Assembly: GCA_900544405.1 (NCBI GenBank)
Contig: UQVA01000010.1
Coordinates: 4,904 to 68,903, forward strand
Origin: an uncultured Eubacteriales bacterium
GTDB taxonomy: Bacteria > Bacillota > Clostridia > Oscillospirales > Oscillospiraceae
Reading direction: 5' to 3'
Length of the DNA stretch: 64,000 nt
The first letter of the stretch is position 1, and every line of letters begins with the position of its first letter. Below, piece after piece: positions 17,181 to 25,160 of this stretch. The notes under the pieces are model-generated. The model was not told the origin of the DNA. It was given only the letters and a program-made list of their open reading frames with translations, and did no database searches. The translations under genes and the position numbers were made by a program.

Positions 17181-17908
17181 GCAAGCTGTTTGTAGTGGGC
17201 ATTGGCCCCGGGAACTATGAAAATATGACCATTCGGGCGGATAACGCCCTGAAAAATGCCCAAATTATCGTGGGCTATACCGTGTATGTGGACCTGGTGA
17301 AGGGACGCTACCCCGGCAAGGAATTTCTGACCACCCCCATGACCCGGGAGACCGTCCGCTGCCAGCTGGCCCTGGACAAGGCCAGAGAGGGCAAGTCCGT
17401 GGCCATGATCTGCTCCGGGGACAGCGGAATTTACGGCATGGCCGCCCTGCTCTATGAGTTGCGCGGCGAAAACATCGACCCGGAGATTGAAGTCATTCCC
17501 GGCCTGACTGCCGCCTGCAGCGGCGGAGCCTTGCTGGGGGCCCCCTTGACCCATGATTTTGCGGTCATCAGCCTCAGCGACCGGCTGACCCCCTGGGAGA
17601 AAATCGAAAAGCGGCTGGAATGTGCCGCCCAGGGGGACCTGAGCATCGTTCTCTACAATCCCAGAAGCAAGGGCCGCCCGGACAACCTCCGCATGGCCTG
17701 CGATATTCTCCTGCGCTATCTGCCCGGCGACCGGCCCTGCGGCGTGGCCCATTCCATTGGCCGGGAGGGCGAATGGGCGGAGTATATGCCCCTTTCGGAG
17801 CTTCGGACGGCGGACGTGGATATGTTCTGCACGGTGTTCATCGGCAACGCCATGACAAAAATGGTGGCCGGGAAGCTGGTCACGCCCAGAGGATACCGGG
17901 ATGTATAA
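17177..17908 (+). CDS. cbiH: Cobalt-precorrin-3 C17-methyltransferase
   Basis: SAM-dependent methylase that contracts the ring and methylates C17. 243 residues. The fold landmarks are FVVGIGPGNYENMTIRADNAL, CSGDSGIYGMAALLYEL, IPGLTAACSGGALLGAPLTHDF and VLYNPRSKGRPDNL, the last diagnostic of CbiH/CobJ. The start is TTG at 17177, with GGGAGG seven bases upstream; it overlaps the cbiG stop by four bases, and no other start fits the homology. It overlaps the following fusion gene by eight bases. Confidence 0.94.
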   Translation: MSKLFVVGIGPGNYENMTIRADNALKNAQIIVGYTVYVDLVKGRYPGKEFLTTPMTRETVRCQLALDKAREGKSVAMICSGDSGIYGMAALLYELRGENIDPEIEVIPGLTAACSGGALLGAPLTHDFAVISLSDRLTPWEKIEKRLECAAQGDLSIVLYNPRSKGRPDNLRMACDILLRYLPGDRPCGVAHSIGREGEWAEYMPLSELRTADVDMFCTVFIGNAMTKMVAGKLVTPRGYRDV

Positions 17909-19859
17909 GATCTGCGTTTTTGCCGGGACCACGGAAGGCCGGGAAGTGGTGGAATTTCTCGCTTCGCAGCCGGTGGCCGTCACCGCCTGCGTAGCCACAG
18001 AATACGGGGAGACCCTGCTCCCCCATGCCGAGAAAATAAACGTCTCCGCCAAACGGCTGACCAGCGAGGAAATGGAGGACCTGTTCCGCCGGGAAAGCTT
18101 TGACCTGGTGCTGGACGCCACCCATCCTTACGCCAGCGTGGTCACGGAAAATATTGCCGAAAGCTGCGCCGCCACGAAAACCGAGTATCTCCGGCTCCTC
18201 CGGGACGATGCCGGGGACAAAAATCAGGGGGTCTATGTGGAGGACATCGCCGGAGCCGTGGACTATCTTTCCGGCACGGAAGGCCCCATTCTCCTGACCA
18301 CCGGCAGCAAAGAACTGGCCAGATTCACGGCCCTGCCGGAATTTTCCCAGCGGGTCTATGCCCGTGTCCTTCCCATGCCGGATTCCCTGCGGCTCTGCCA
18401 GGAGGCGGGATTGCAGCCCTCCCACATTCTGGCCATGCAGGGACCTTTTTCCAAGGAACTGAATATCGCCATGCTGAACGCCCTGGGGGCCAAATATCTG
18501 GTGACAAAATCCTCCGGGAAAGCCGGTGGATTTGAAGAAAAGCTGGATGCCGCCCGGGCCACAGGAGCCGTGGCCGTTATCATCGGCCGCCCCAAGCAGC
18601 GCAGCGGCGTAAGCCTGGAGGAGGCCCTCACCATTCTCTGCCAGCGGTTCGGCTGCACCTACGTTCCGAAAATTACGCTTGTTGGTATCGGCCCCGGCAG
18701 CCACAGCGCCCAGACCCTGGAAGTCCGGGAGGCTCTGGCCCAGGCGGACTGCATCATCGGCGCCAAGCGGATGCTGGATGCGGTACTGTCCCCCGGTCAG
18801 GCCGGGTTGGAGGCCATCGCCCCGGAGTCCATCCGGGACGGCATTCAGAGTCACCGGGAATACCGACGGTTCGTCATTGCCATGTCCGGGGACGTGGGCT
18901 TTTTCAGCGGCACGAAGAAGCTGCTGCCCCTGCTCTCGGGCTATTCCGTGACGGTGCTGCCGGGACTCAGCTCTCTGGTGTACCTGTGTGCCAGGTTGGG
19001 GGCATCTTATGAAAACGTGACCCCCGTCAGCCTTCATGGCCGGGAAAACGCCGTTTTTCTGCCCCTTTCTCAGGGGAAACGGCTCTTTGTACTGGTGGGC
19101 GGCGAGAACGGCATGGGCAAGCTGTGCCGAAATCTTGCAGAAGCCGGTCTGGGCGATACTCAGCTCCGGGTGGGCGAAAAACTCAGCTATCCCGATGAGC
19201 GCATCACCAGCGGCACCGCCGAAGAACTGAAGAATTCCGTTTTTGATTCCCTGGCCGTGGCCCTTCTGGAGCATCCCTGCGTCCTTCCCGCCACCCAGGG
19301 CCTCCCGGACGAGGCATTTTTGCGGACCGACGCCGTACCTATGACCAAAAGCGAGATCCGGGCCATCTGCCTTTCCAAGCTGGCCCTGAACGGCGACAGT
19401 CTGGTCTGGGACGTGGGGGCCGGAACCGGAAGCGTCACCGTGGAAATGGCGTTCCACGCCAAAAGTGTTTATGCCGTAGAACGGAAAGATGCCGCTCTGG
19501 ACATTCTCCGGCAGAATCTTGCAAAATTCCACACGGACAACGTAAAAGTAGTTCCCGGCGTGGCTCCGGCGGCCTGTGCCGACCTGCCTGCCCCCACCCA
19601 TGTGTTTCTGGGCGGCACCTCCGGGAATCTCCGGGACATTCTGAACGTGATTCTCAATAAGAACCCGGAGGCCCGCATCGTAGCAACCGCCGTGACATTG
19701 GAGTCCCTGGGCCAGTTGACCGCCGCCCTTTCGGACTTCCGGGAGACGGAAGTCGTGTCCGTCTCCGTGGCACGGGACCGGAAATTGGGGGCCTATCACC
19801 TGATGACCGGGCAGAATCCCATCTACATCGTCACCATGCAGGGGAGGAAGGAAACATGA
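17901..19859 (+). CDS. cbiJ-cbiE-cbiT: Three-domain fusion: precorrin-6A reductase + C5/C15-methyltransferase + decarboxylase (CbiJ-CbiE-CbiT)
   Basis: 652 residues joining three consecutive corrin enzymes. Residues 1-255 are CbiJ/CobK, the NADPH-dependent reductase (FAGTTEGREVVEFL, LDATHPYASVVTENI, TTGSKELARF, AMQGPFSKELN, VTKSSGKAGG). Residues 257-460 are CbiE (ITLVGIGPGSHSAQTLEV, IIGAKRML, SGDVGFFSGTKKLL, LPGLSSLVYLCARLG, SLHGRE). Residues 465-652 are CbiT (PMTKSEIRAICLSKL, SAM-binding WDVGAGTGSVTVEMA at 503-517, FLGGTSGNL). There is no frameshift; domain linkers are short. CbiE-CbiT fusion (CobL) is common, but the added CbiJ is less so. The start at 17901 overlaps cbiH. Confidence 0.94.
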   Translation: MYKICVFAGTTEGREVVEFLASQPVAVTACVATEYGETLLPHAEKINVSAKRLTSEEMEDLFRRESFDLVLDATHPYASVVTENIAESCAATKTEYLRLLRDDAGDKNQGVYVEDIAGAVDYLSGTEGPILLTTGSKELARFTALPEFSQRVYARVLPMPDSLRLCQEAGLQPSHILAMQGPFSKELNIAMLNALGAKYLVTKSSGKAGGFEEKLDAARATGAVAVIIGRPKQRSGVSLEEALTILCQRFGCTYVPKITLVGIGPGSHSAQTLEVREALAQADCIIGAKRMLDAVLSPGQAGLEAIAPESIRDGIQSHREYRRFVIAMSGDVGFFSGTKKLLPLLSGYSVTVLPGLSSLVYLCARLGASYENVTPVSLHGRENAVFLPLSQGKRLFVLVGGENGMGKLCRNLAEAGLGDTQLRVGEKLSYPDERITSGTAEELKNSVFDSLAVALLEHPCVLPATQGLPDEAFLRTDAVPMTKSEIRAICLSKLALNGDSLVWDVGAGTGSVTVEMAFHAKSVYAVERKDAALDILRQNLAKFHTDNVKVVPGVAPAACADLPAPTHVFLGGTSGNLRDILNVILNKNPEARIVATAVTLESLGQLTAALSDFRETEVVSVSVARDRKLGAYHLMTGQNPIYIVTMQGRKET

Positions 19860-20821
19860 TCCATCTTCTGGCTCTGGTCCTGGGGTTCTGCATCGATCTA
19901 CTGTTTGGAGACCCCCATTCCATCCCCCATCCGGTGGTGCTCATCGGCAGGCTCATTTCCGCCATGGAAAAGCTGGTGCGGAAAATTTTCCCGAAAACCG
20001 TCCGGGGGGAGAACGTGGCCGGAGGGGTATTGTGGCTTCTGGTGGTCCTCATTCCCACCGCTGTTTCCCTTGGGATTTTGTATCTGGGCTATAAAATCAG
20101 CCCTTGGCTGGGTCTTGCGTTGGAGAGCATCATGTGCTGGCAGATTCTGGCAACGAAATCCCTGAAAGTAGAGAGCATGAAGGTCTACACCGCCCTGAAA
20201 GCCGGGGACCCGGCAGAATACCGCCGGGCCGTCTCCATGATTGTGGGCCGGGACACCGCCGCTCTGGACGACAGGGCCGTGGCCCGTGCCGCCGTGGAGA
20301 CCGTGGCTGAGAACACCTCCGACGGCATCATCGCCCCCATGCTCTATCTGGCCATCGGCGGGGCGCCCCTGGGCTTTTTCTACAAAGCCGTGAACACCAT
20401 GGATTCCATGCTGGGCTATGTGGAAATGCCTTATAAGAATATCGGCCTGGTTCCCGCCAAAATGGACGATTTCTTCAACTTCCTGCCAGCCCGGCTCTCG
20501 GCACTCCTGATGCTGCTGGCGGGCTGGCTGGAAGGGCTGGACATTCGCCGTGGCTGGCGCATCTGGCAGCGAGACCGGCGGAACCACGCCAGCCCCAACT
20601 CCGCCCAGACCGAATCCGTCTGCGCCGGACTGCTGGGCCTGCGGCTGGCGGGAGACGCCTATTATCACGGCGTTCTCCACAAAAAGCCCTACATCGGCGA
20701 CCCGGTCAGGGAAATCGAATACGAGGACATTCCCCGTGCCTGCAGGCTGCTCTACGGCACGGCCATGGTCTCGCTGGTCCTGTTCTGCGGGATAAAACTG
20801 CTTCTTTTGCTGGTGATCTGA
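19856..20821 (+). CDS. cbiB: Adenosylcobinamide-phosphate synthase
   Basis: Membrane enzyme that attaches the aminopropanol (phosphate) arm to adenosylcobyric acid. 321 residues with several hydrophobic segments. Landmarks are the N-terminal GFCIDLLFGDPHSIPHPVVLIG, the conserved AVARAAVETVAENTSDGIIAP, and TMDSMLGY, WRIWQRDRRNHASPNSAQTESVCAGLLGLRL. The C-terminal end is hydrophobic. It overlaps the fusion gene by four bases and cobD by one base. Confidence 0.95.
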   Translation: MIHLLALVLGFCIDLLFGDPHSIPHPVVLIGRLISAMEKLVRKIFPKTVRGENVAGGVLWLLVVLIPTAVSLGILYLGYKISPWLGLALESIMCWQILATKSLKVESMKVYTALKAGDPAEYRRAVSMIVGRDTAALDDRAVARAAVETVAENTSDGIIAPMLYLAIGGAPLGFFYKAVNTMDSMLGYVEMPYKNIGLVPAKMDDFFNFLPARLSALLMLLAGWLEGLDIRRGWRIWQRDRRNHASPNSAQTESVCAGLLGLRLAGDAYYHGVLHKKPYIGDPVREIEYEDIPRACRLLYGTAMVSLVLFCGIKLLLLLVI

Positions 20822-21855
20822 TGCTTTACAACACAAAAAATCCCCACGGCGGGGACATTTACGCCGGAAAGGTCCTGCTGGATTTTTCCGCCAATACCAA
20901 CCCCTTCGGTACGCCCCAGGCCGTTCAGGAGGCCATTATCGAGGCCCTGCCACAGCTCCACCGCTATCCGGACCCCTACTGCCGGAAGCTGGTGGCGGCC
21001 ATTGCGGAACACGAGGCCGTGCCGAAAAATTACATTCTCTGCGGCAACGGGGCGGCGGACCTGATCTATGCCTATGGCCGTGCCGTCCATCCCAAAAAGG
21101 CCGCCATGTTGGCTCCTACATTTTCGGAGTACGCCCTGGGGCTTTCGGACTGCAAAACTTCCTACTATTTTTTGCAGGAATCCAAGGATTTTTCGCTGGA
21201 TTCCGGGATTCTGGACTTTTTGCATCTGGAAAAGCCGGAGGTTCTTTTCCTCTGCGACCCCAATAATCCCACTGGGCGGCTGGCTGACCCAAAGTTGATA
21301 GAAGCCATACTGGAACGCTGCCGTGATTTGAAAATCCGTCTTTTTCTGGACGAGTGCTTCCTGGACCTGACGAAGAACGGCAGCAGCCGGAAGGGCTTTC
21401 TTTCCAGCTACCCGGAGCTTTTTCTGCTGAAAGCCTTCACGAAAAGCTACGGCATGGCCGGGGTCCGGCTGGGCTATGGTTTGAGTGCCAATAGCGCCCT
21501 GCTGGAAGCCATGTCCCGGAGCCAACAGCCCTGGAATATTTCCAGCCTGGCCCAGGCGGCGGGCATTGCAGCGCTGGAGCAGCGGGAATTTCTGCAAAAA
21601 TGCGTCGAAACAGTGGAAAAAGAGCGAGTTTTTCTCTCCGCTTCCCTATCCGGTCTGGGCTTCCGGGTCATCCCGTCGGACACCAATTATATTCTGTTTC
21701 AAGCCCGTGTGGGTCTTGCTGACGCCCTCCGGGAAAAGGGCATTCTCATCCGCAACTGTGACAATTATCCGGGACTTTGTCCCGGCTGGTACCGCATCGC
21801 CGTGCGGTTGCCGGAGGAAAATCAGGCCTTGATCCAGGCCATACAGGAGGTTTGA
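20821..21855 (+). CDS. cobD: L-threonine-O-3-phosphate decarboxylase
   Basis: PLP enzyme, aspartate aminotransferase fold type I, making (R)-1-amino-2-propanol phosphate for CbiB. 344 residues: HGGDIYAG and DFSANTNPFGTP at the N-terminus, HRYPDPYC, CGNGAADLIY, CDPNNPTGRL, the PLP-contacting aspartate in FLDECFLDL, and the PLP lysine K208 in AFTKSYGMAGVRLGYG. Histidinol-phosphate aminotransferase is a close relative, but the start DFSANxNPxG and the position directly after cbiB favour CobD. It needs threonine phosphate; no PduX-like kinase is present here. Confidence 0.9.
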   Translation: MLYNTKNPHGGDIYAGKVLLDFSANTNPFGTPQAVQEAIIEALPQLHRYPDPYCRKLVAAIAEHEAVPKNYILCGNGAADLIYAYGRAVHPKKAAMLAPTFSEYALGLSDCKTSYYFLQESKDFSLDSGILDFLHLEKPEVLFLCDPNNPTGRLADPKLIEAILERCRDLKIRLFLDECFLDLTKNGSSRKGFLSSYPELFLLKAFTKSYGMAGVRLGYGLSANSALLEAMSRSQQPWNISSLAQAAGIAALEQREFLQKCVETVEKERVFLSASLSGLGFRVIPSDTNYILFQARVGLADALREKGILIRNCDNYPGLCPGWYRIAVRLPEENQALIQAIQEV

Positions 21856-21857
21856 CC

Positions 21858-23321
21858 ATGGCGAAAAACATTATGATCCAGGGGACCATGTCCAATGCAG
21901 GCAAGAGCCTCCTGTGTGCGGGCCTATGCCGTATTTTCCGGCAGGACGGTTACCGGGTGGCCCCCTTCAAGTCCCAGAATATGGCCCTGAATTCCTTCAT
22001 CACCGCCGACGGCGGCGAAATGGGCCGGGCCCAGGTGGTCCAGGCGGAGGCCGCCGGAATTGCACCGGATGTCCGCATGAACCCCATTCTTTTGAAGCCC
22101 ACCACCGACGTGGGCAGCCAAGTCATTGTGAACGGCGTCGTCCAGGGCAATATGCGGGCCATGGAATACTACCGCCGGAAGCGGGAATTTGTCCCTGCCG
22201 TGCTGGAAGCCTACGATTCTTTGGCAGCGGAAAACGACATTATCGTCATCGAAGGGGCCGGAAGCCCTGCGGAGATCAATTTGAAGCAGGAGGACATCGT
22301 GAACATGGGCCTTGCCAAGCTGGTGGATGCGCCGGTGCTGCTGGTGGGCGACATTGACCGGGGCGGCGTCTTTGCTCAGCTGTACGGCACGGTGGCCCTG
22401 CTGGAGCCGGAGGAAAAGGCCCGTATCAAGGGGACCATCGTCAATAAATTCCGGGGGGACAGAAAAATCCTGGAGCCTGGGCTGGAAACGCTGGAGCAGC
22501 TTTGCGGGGTCCCGGTGGCCGGGGTCATTCCCTATGTCCATGTGGACATTGACGACGAGGACAGCCTTTCCACCCGCTTCACCCGGGACACCGGCCGGAA
22601 GGACATCGATCTGGCGGTCATTCGTCTGCCCAGAATCTCCAATTTCACGGATTTTGCCCCCTTCGAGCGGTTTGAAAACGTGTCCGTACGGTATGTGGAA
22701 AAGGTCTCGGACCTTCACGACCCGGATATGATTCTACTCCCCGGCACGAAAAGCACCATTGCCGACCTGAAATGGCTCCGGGAAAGCGGTCTGGAAGCCG
22801 CCGTGCTGAAAGCCGCCTCCGCCGGGACCCCGATTTTCGGAATCTGTGGGGGCTATCAGATGCTGGGCCGGACCGTTTCGGACCCGGAGCAGGTGGAAGC
22901 GGCGGGCATTTTCGAGATCAGCGGCATGAATCTTCTGGACATGGACACCCTGTTCCGTGGGGAAAAGGTCCAGACCCAGACGGAAGGGATTTTCGAGAAC
23001 ATTCCGGGACTGTTTTCCTGTCTGAACGGCCTTGCCTATCAGGGCTATGAAATCCACATGGGCCGGAGCATGGAGCGCCGCAGCGCCGTCACCTGCAAGG
23101 GCAATGTGTACGGCAGCTACATCCACGGCATTTTTGACGCACCCGGCGTAGCCGAAGCCATTCTGGGGGCCTTGTGCCGGAAAAAGGGTCTGGACCCGGC
23201 CCGACTGGGGTCCTTCGACCCGAAGGCCTACAAAGAGGCCCAATACGACAAGCTGGCCGATGCGGTCCGGTCCGGGCTGGACATGGAACTGGTGTACCGG
23301 GTCCTGAACCGGGAGGTGTGA
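21858..23321 (+). CDS. cbiP: Adenosylcobyric acid synthase (glutamine-hydrolysing)
   Basis: Amidates side chains b, d, e and g of adenosylcobyrinic acid a,c-diamide. 487 residues. The N-terminal ATPase domain has IQGTMSNAGKSLLCAGLCR and FKSQNMALNSFIT, then GAGSPAEINL and DIDRGGVFAQLYGTV. The C-terminal amidotransferase domain has LPGTKSTIADL, the nucleophile cysteine in FGICGGYQMLG, YEIHMGRS and SYIHGIFD. The ATG at 21858 has GGAGG upstream, two bases after the cobD stop. Confidence 0.96.
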   Translation: MAKNIMIQGTMSNAGKSLLCAGLCRIFRQDGYRVAPFKSQNMALNSFITADGGEMGRAQVVQAEAAGIAPDVRMNPILLKPTTDVGSQVIVNGVVQGNMRAMEYYRRKREFVPAVLEAYDSLAAENDIIVIEGAGSPAEINLKQEDIVNMGLAKLVDAPVLLVGDIDRGGVFAQLYGTVALLEPEEKARIKGTIVNKFRGDRKILEPGLETLEQLCGVPVAGVIPYVHVDIDDEDSLSTRFTRDTGRKDIDLAVIRLPRISNFTDFAPFERFENVSVRYVEKVSDLHDPDMILLPGTKSTIADLKWLRESGLEAAVLKAASAGTPIFGICGGYQMLGRTVSDPEQVEAAGIFEISGMNLLDMDTLFRGEKVQTQTEGIFENIPGLFSCLNGLAYQGYEIHMGRSMERRSAVTCKGNVYGSYIHGIFDAPGVAEAILGALCRKKGLDPARLGSFDPKAYKEAQYDKLADAVRSGLDMELVYRVLNREV

Positions 23322-23323
23322 TC

Positions 23324-23842
23324 ATGGCAGGCCTTATCCACATTTACTGCGGCGACGGCAAGGGAAAAACCACCGCCGCCGTTGGGCTGACCCTCCGCTC
23401 TGCCGGTGCGGGAAACCGGGTGGTTTTTACCCAATTTTTCAAGGACGGCAGTTCCTCGGAAATTTCCCTGCTCCGGCAGATTCCCGGAATCAGCGTCCTC
23501 CATACAAAAACCGTCGGCGGTTTTTGGAAGCGCATGACGGCGGAACAGCAGGCCCAGGCCAGTCGGGATTACACGGAATTGTTCCATATCGCCTGTGAAA
23601 GGGCCAAAAATATGGACCTGCTGGTGCTGGACGAAGTGATTTCCGCCTGCAATCATGGGGCCGTTCCCGAAGAAGCCCTGCTGGAATTTCTCCAGAACAA
23701 GCCGGAAAATCTGGAAGTGGTCCTCACGGGCCAGAACCCTTCGGAGGCGCTGTTGGCACAGGCCGATTATGTAACGGAAATGAAGAAAGTCAAGCACCCC
23801 TTTGACCGTGGGGTACTGGCGCGCAAAGGAATTGAATATTGA
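23324..23842 (+). CDS. cobA: Cob(I)yrinic acid a,c-diamide adenosyltransferase, CobA/BtuR type
   Basis: Transfers the adenosyl group of ATP to reduced cobalt. 172 residues. The P-loop is at the N-terminus (IYCGDGKGKTTAAVG), with FTQFFKDGSSSEI, LDEVISACNHG, VVLTGQNPSEALLAQADYVTEM and HPFDRGVLARKGIEY, all typical of the CobA/BtuR family rather than PduO or EutT. GGGAGG precedes the ATG. It overlaps the next gene by one base. Confidence 0.95.
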   Translation: MAGLIHIYCGDGKGKTTAAVGLTLRSAGAGNRVVFTQFFKDGSSSEISLLRQIPGISVLHTKTVGGFWKRMTAEQQAQASRDYTELFHIACERAKNMDLLVLDEVISACNHGAVPEEALLEFLQNKPENLEVVLTGQNPSEALLAQADYVTEMKKVKHPFDRGVLARKGIEY

Positions 23843-24771
23843 TGGGCGTTGTTCTCTGTATTCTCGACGGGTTCACGGACCCGGAATTTGACCCGGCGGA
23901 TTACCCGGCCCTGTCCGGCCTCCGCCGTCTTAGGGACGTAGATACCACTCTGGGGGAAAAGCCGGAAAGCCTGAACTGCATTCTCCATCTGTTGGGCGTC
24001 CGGAGCGTGCCAGCACTGCTGCGGGGGTACGCCGAAGCCCTGGGCGATGATATTCCGGTGGGCGAAAACGATTTGATTTTACGGGGCAGTTGGTTTTCCA
24101 GAGACGAAAGCGGGCATTGTGTTGCTCCCCTGGCCGCCCCGGCGGAGATTCCCGCCGGTCTCCCCTGCCGGTACGTTTCCCTGGGCAGATACAAAAGTCT
24201 GCTGATTTTTCCCGATCTTGGCGCATCCGCGAAGGAACTCACCACCTATCCCCCTTACGCTCTGGCAGGCAAATTGGCAGAGGACCTTTGTCCCAGGGGC
24301 TGCCCGGAATTGGAAACCGTGTTTCAGGCACTGTGCTTGCCCCAGTGCTGCTGCATTCCCTGGGGCCAGTCCCGGCCCATCGCCCTGCCGCCCTTCCCGG
24401 AAAAGGGGTGCGTGATTTCCGGCACTTCCGTGGTCCGGGGCATCGGGAAACTATTGGGTATGGATGTTTGGACCGTCCCCGGCGCTACCGGCGACACGGA
24501 TACGGACCTGTCCGCCAAGTGTCTGGCCGCTCTGGATGCCGCTGGAAAGTACCCCTTTGTGCTGCTGCACATCAACGGGGCCGATGAGGCGTCCCATCGG
24601 AAAGATGCAAGAGAAAAGCATGCATTTCTTGCAAAAGCAGATGCCGAAATCATCCGCCCATTGGCAGCAAAACTGCCCTATTTTGTCGTCACCGGCGACC
24701 ACGCCGCCGACCCCCGCACCGGCAATCATGCCGGAACGCCCCAGCCGGTTTTCATCAACCGTTTTACATGA
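23842..24771 (+). CDS. ApgM-like (alkaline phosphatase superfamily) protein in the cobalamin operon
   Basis: 309 residues. The metal-ligand pattern resembles cofactor-independent phosphoglycerate mutase of the archaeal type: ILDGFTD at the N-terminus (D9), a likely nucleophile serine S43 in KPESLNCILHLLGV, then LLHINGADEASHRKD, VTGDHA and GNHAGTPQPVF at the C-terminus. It is shorter than true ApgM (about 400), so the inserted domain is reduced. Being last in this operon, overlapping cobA by one base, it probably acts in cobalamin synthesis. Candidates are alpha-ribazole phosphate phosphatase or a supplier of threonine phosphate for CobD, as ApgM-like proteins have been proposed as homoserine kinases. 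Glycolytic mutase activity is less likely. Confidence 0.7.
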   Translation: MGVVLCILDGFTDPEFDPADYPALSGLRRLRDVDTTLGEKPESLNCILHLLGVRSVPALLRGYAEALGDDIPVGENDLILRGSWFSRDESGHCVAPLAAPAEIPAGLPCRYVSLGRYKSLLIFPDLGASAKELTTYPPYALAGKLAEDLCPRGCPELETVFQALCLPQCCCIPWGQSRPIALPPFPEKGCVISGTSVVRGIGKLLGMDVWTVPGATGDTDTDLSAKCLAALDAAGKYPFVLLHINGADEASHRKDAREKHAFLAKADAEIIRPLAAKLPYFVVTGDHAADPRTGNHAGTPQPVFINRFT

Positions 24772-24810
24772 AAATCTCCGGATTCTTTGCTGTTTTTTCC
24801 CCGATGACCG

Positions 24811-24839
24811 TTGCAAAAAAAGCGGAAATATGCTATACT
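24811..24839 (+). promoter_or_regulatory. Sigma-A promoter of cobalamin operon 2
   Basis: TTGCAA at 24811-24816, 17 bases, TATACT at 24834-24839. No terminator is visible between operon 1 and this promoter, so some read-through is possible. Confidence 0.75.
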
Positions 24840-24874
24840 GTTTTCACATGGATGAATTTCCCGTAAAAGTGAAT

Positions 24875-25095
24875 AACAGCCATCCGAATGAAGGAACCGT
24901 GTGCGAACCACGGACTGTAACGGCAACTGTAACGTGGAGCGACCTCCAATATGCCACTGGGCAACCGGGAAGGCGGGGGAAGCAAGGAAGCGGAGTCAGG
25001 ATATTTCACCGGGTGGGTATGTTTCCGATTAAAGCGTTTCTGTATTCTGAAAACACCGTCAGGGCAGCCGTTTGGCTGCTCTGATTTTTGTTTTC
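24875..25095 (+). promoter_or_regulatory. Cobalamin riboswitch 2 (divergent B12 box) with terminator
   Basis: Conserved parts in order are GAAGGAACCGTGTGCGAACC, ACGGCAACTGTAACG, GCCACTGGGCAACCGGGAAGGC, and a B12 box variant GAGTCAGGATATTTCACC at 24993-25010. The platform is a terminator: stem 25060-25069 with 25074-25083 (one G-U), then ATTTTTGTTTT. It differs from riboswitch 1 in the B12 box and in GGCAACTG replacing CGCCACTG, yet the layout is clear. It should turn the corrinoid uptake operon off when cobalamin is plentiful. Confidence 0.85.
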
Positions 25096-25160
25096 CGGGA
25101 GGAGCGTCTGCGCCTTTACTGTGAGATTCCCATGGAGAATTTTATAGGAGGGCATTTTTT

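Noticed and set aside
17880..19799. 639-codon open frame on minus opposite the CbiJ-E-T fusion
   Set aside because: Antisense shadow caused by GC-rich codon use; low-complexity Gly/His/Gln product.
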